DNA of 5,132 nucleotides, taken from NCBI GenBank assembly GCA_002011685.1, contig MTOL01000292.1, positions 1-5,132 of the forward strand, given 5' to 3'. This document shows, piece after piece, positions 4,455 to 5,132 of the stretch. Numbering within the stretch: position 1 is the first letter of the stretch; each line of letters starts with the position of its first letter. Under the pieces are notes generated by a model. The model saw only the letters and a list, made by a program, of their open reading frames with translations, had not been told where the DNA came from and made no database searches. Origin of the DNA: Deferribacteres bacterium JdFR-76 (GTDB lineage: Bacteria; Zhuqueibacterota; JdFR-76). Made by a program: the position numbers and the translations under genes.

Positions 4455-5132
4455 CCCGGTCGCTGGCTACCTGGGAATTCGGAGAATCCCTGAAATCATA
4501 TCTACAGGAAAGGGGCTTTGAGCTGGTGGGCTTTACACCGCTTCGGCCGTATGCTGAATTCGTTCATTTTGAATCCTGGCTGGAGCGCGGGTTTGCCGGT
4601 GGGATGCATTATATGGAACGGCGCCGCTGGGAGAGGCTGCATCCCAACGAAGTCTGGCCATGGGCCAGAAGTGTGATTTGTGTTGGTGCGCTTTACAACA
4701 CCCGCAGGGAACGGTCGGTTGATCTGGATGATCCGGGAAAAGGGTGGATTTCCCGTTATGCCTGGGGTGATGATTATCATAAATTCATAAAAAGGCGCCT
4801 GCAGGACCTGTTAAACGCGTTTCAGAAAAAGTGGAAAGCCGGGTTCCACTATGCCGTTTACGTTGATACGGGGCCTTTGCTGGAGAGAATTTTTGCCTAC
4901 CACGCCGGTCTGGGCTGGATTGGAAAAAATAGCTGCCTGATTCACCCGCGGTATGGTTCTTTCTTTTTTCTGGGAACGGTTCTTATTGACCGTGAACTGC
5001 CACCCTCCACAGAACGGGTTCCGGACCGCTGTGGTTCCTGTCAGCGCTGCATGGAAGCATGTCCCACCGGTGCAATTGTGGAACCACGCATTGTGGATAG
5101 CCGGAAGTGTATTTCTTATCTGACCATCGAGC
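4451..5132 (+). CDS. queG: Epoxyqueuosine reductase QueG, N-terminal part (runs off the window)
   Basis: 227 codons are visible from ATG 4451, and the gene continues beyond the right edge. QueG catalyses the last step of queuosine synthesis, reducing epoxyqueuosine to queuosine in the tRNA anticodon (position 34) in the cytoplasm, using cobalamin and two [4Fe-4S] clusters. Visible landmarks are 'GFAGGMHYMERR' (47-58), 'RYAWGDDYHKF' (102-112), and 'YVDTGPLLER' (137-146), where Asp139 matches the proposed catalytic aspartate (Asp134 of characterised QueG). 'GLGWIGKNSCLI' (153-164) and the first ferredoxin-type set C194-x2-C197-x2-C200-x3-C204-P ('CGSCQRCMEACPTGAI') follow. Cys220 begins the second set. 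The rest of the second cluster and any C-terminal HEAT-like repeats are off the edge. The ATG has only a weak GGA upstream; a TTG at 4385 in the same frame is possible but would add an atypical hydrophobic segment. Family assignment is very secure. Confidence 0.95.
   Translation, partial: MTRSLATWEFGESLKSYLQERGFELVGFTPLRPYAEFVHFESWLERGFAGGMHYMERRRWERLHPNEVWPWARSVICVGALYNTRRERSVDLDDPGKGWISRYAWGDDYHKFIKRRLQDLLNAFQKKWKAGFHYAVYVDTGPLLERIFAYHAGLGWIGKNSCLIHPRYGSFFFLGTVLIDRELPPSTERVPDRCGSCQRCMEACPTGAIVEPRIVDSRKCISYLTIE

Overview
The window looks like ordinary bacterial chromosome: about 50% GC, genes densely packed and all on the + strand, strong AGGAGG-type ribosome-binding sites, and no sign of mobile elements, RNA genes or CRISPR. 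The lineage cannot be fixed from 5 kb. The small 'FRxPKxRKFRYxPYYYDE' membrane protein at 318-578 resembles short proteins I associate with the FCB superphylum (Bacteroidota, Ignavibacteriota, Calditrichota, KSB1-like lineages). Dodecin, rubrerythrin-type proteins and a YitJ-type fusion fit an anaerobe or microaerobe from such a group. This placement is an inference.

Layout. (1) Bases 1-578: the 3' end of a PBP4/DacB-type D-Ala-D-Ala carboxypeptidase (peptidase S13), followed 9 nt later by an 86-residue single-pass membrane protein. (2) Bases 579-854: an AT-rich intergenic leader with a possible terminator, a weak promoter candidate and a possible leader hairpin. (3) Bases 855-2373: a compact four-gene operon of ferritin-like diiron protein A, an unrecognised 82-residue protein, ferritin-like diiron protein B and dodecin, closed by a clear intrinsic terminator at 2397-2430. 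(4) Bases 2503-4359: a 618-residue homocysteine S-methyltransferase / methylenetetrahydrofolate reductase fusion. (5) Bases 4451-5132: the 5' part of queG (epoxyqueuosine reductase), which runs off the window. A 32-codon reading frame bridges the gap between (4) and (5) with ATGA overlaps at both ends.

How the genes work together. The four-gene operon is the most distinctive part. It combines two rubrerythrin-like diiron helical bundles that lack rubredoxin domains and any cysteine with a flavin-storing dodecin and a small unknown protein. This suggests an iron, peroxide and flavin homeostasis module. The fusion enzyme and QueG are both tied to one-carbon or cobalamin chemistry: the MTHFR half makes methyl-THF, the homocysteine domain of the MetH type normally receives a methyl from methylcobalamin, and QueG is cobalamin-dependent.

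I see no clearly new biological system. The best leads are the unknown 82-residue protein inside the ferritin/dodecin operon, the bridging mini-ORF, and the structured leader upstream of the operon.
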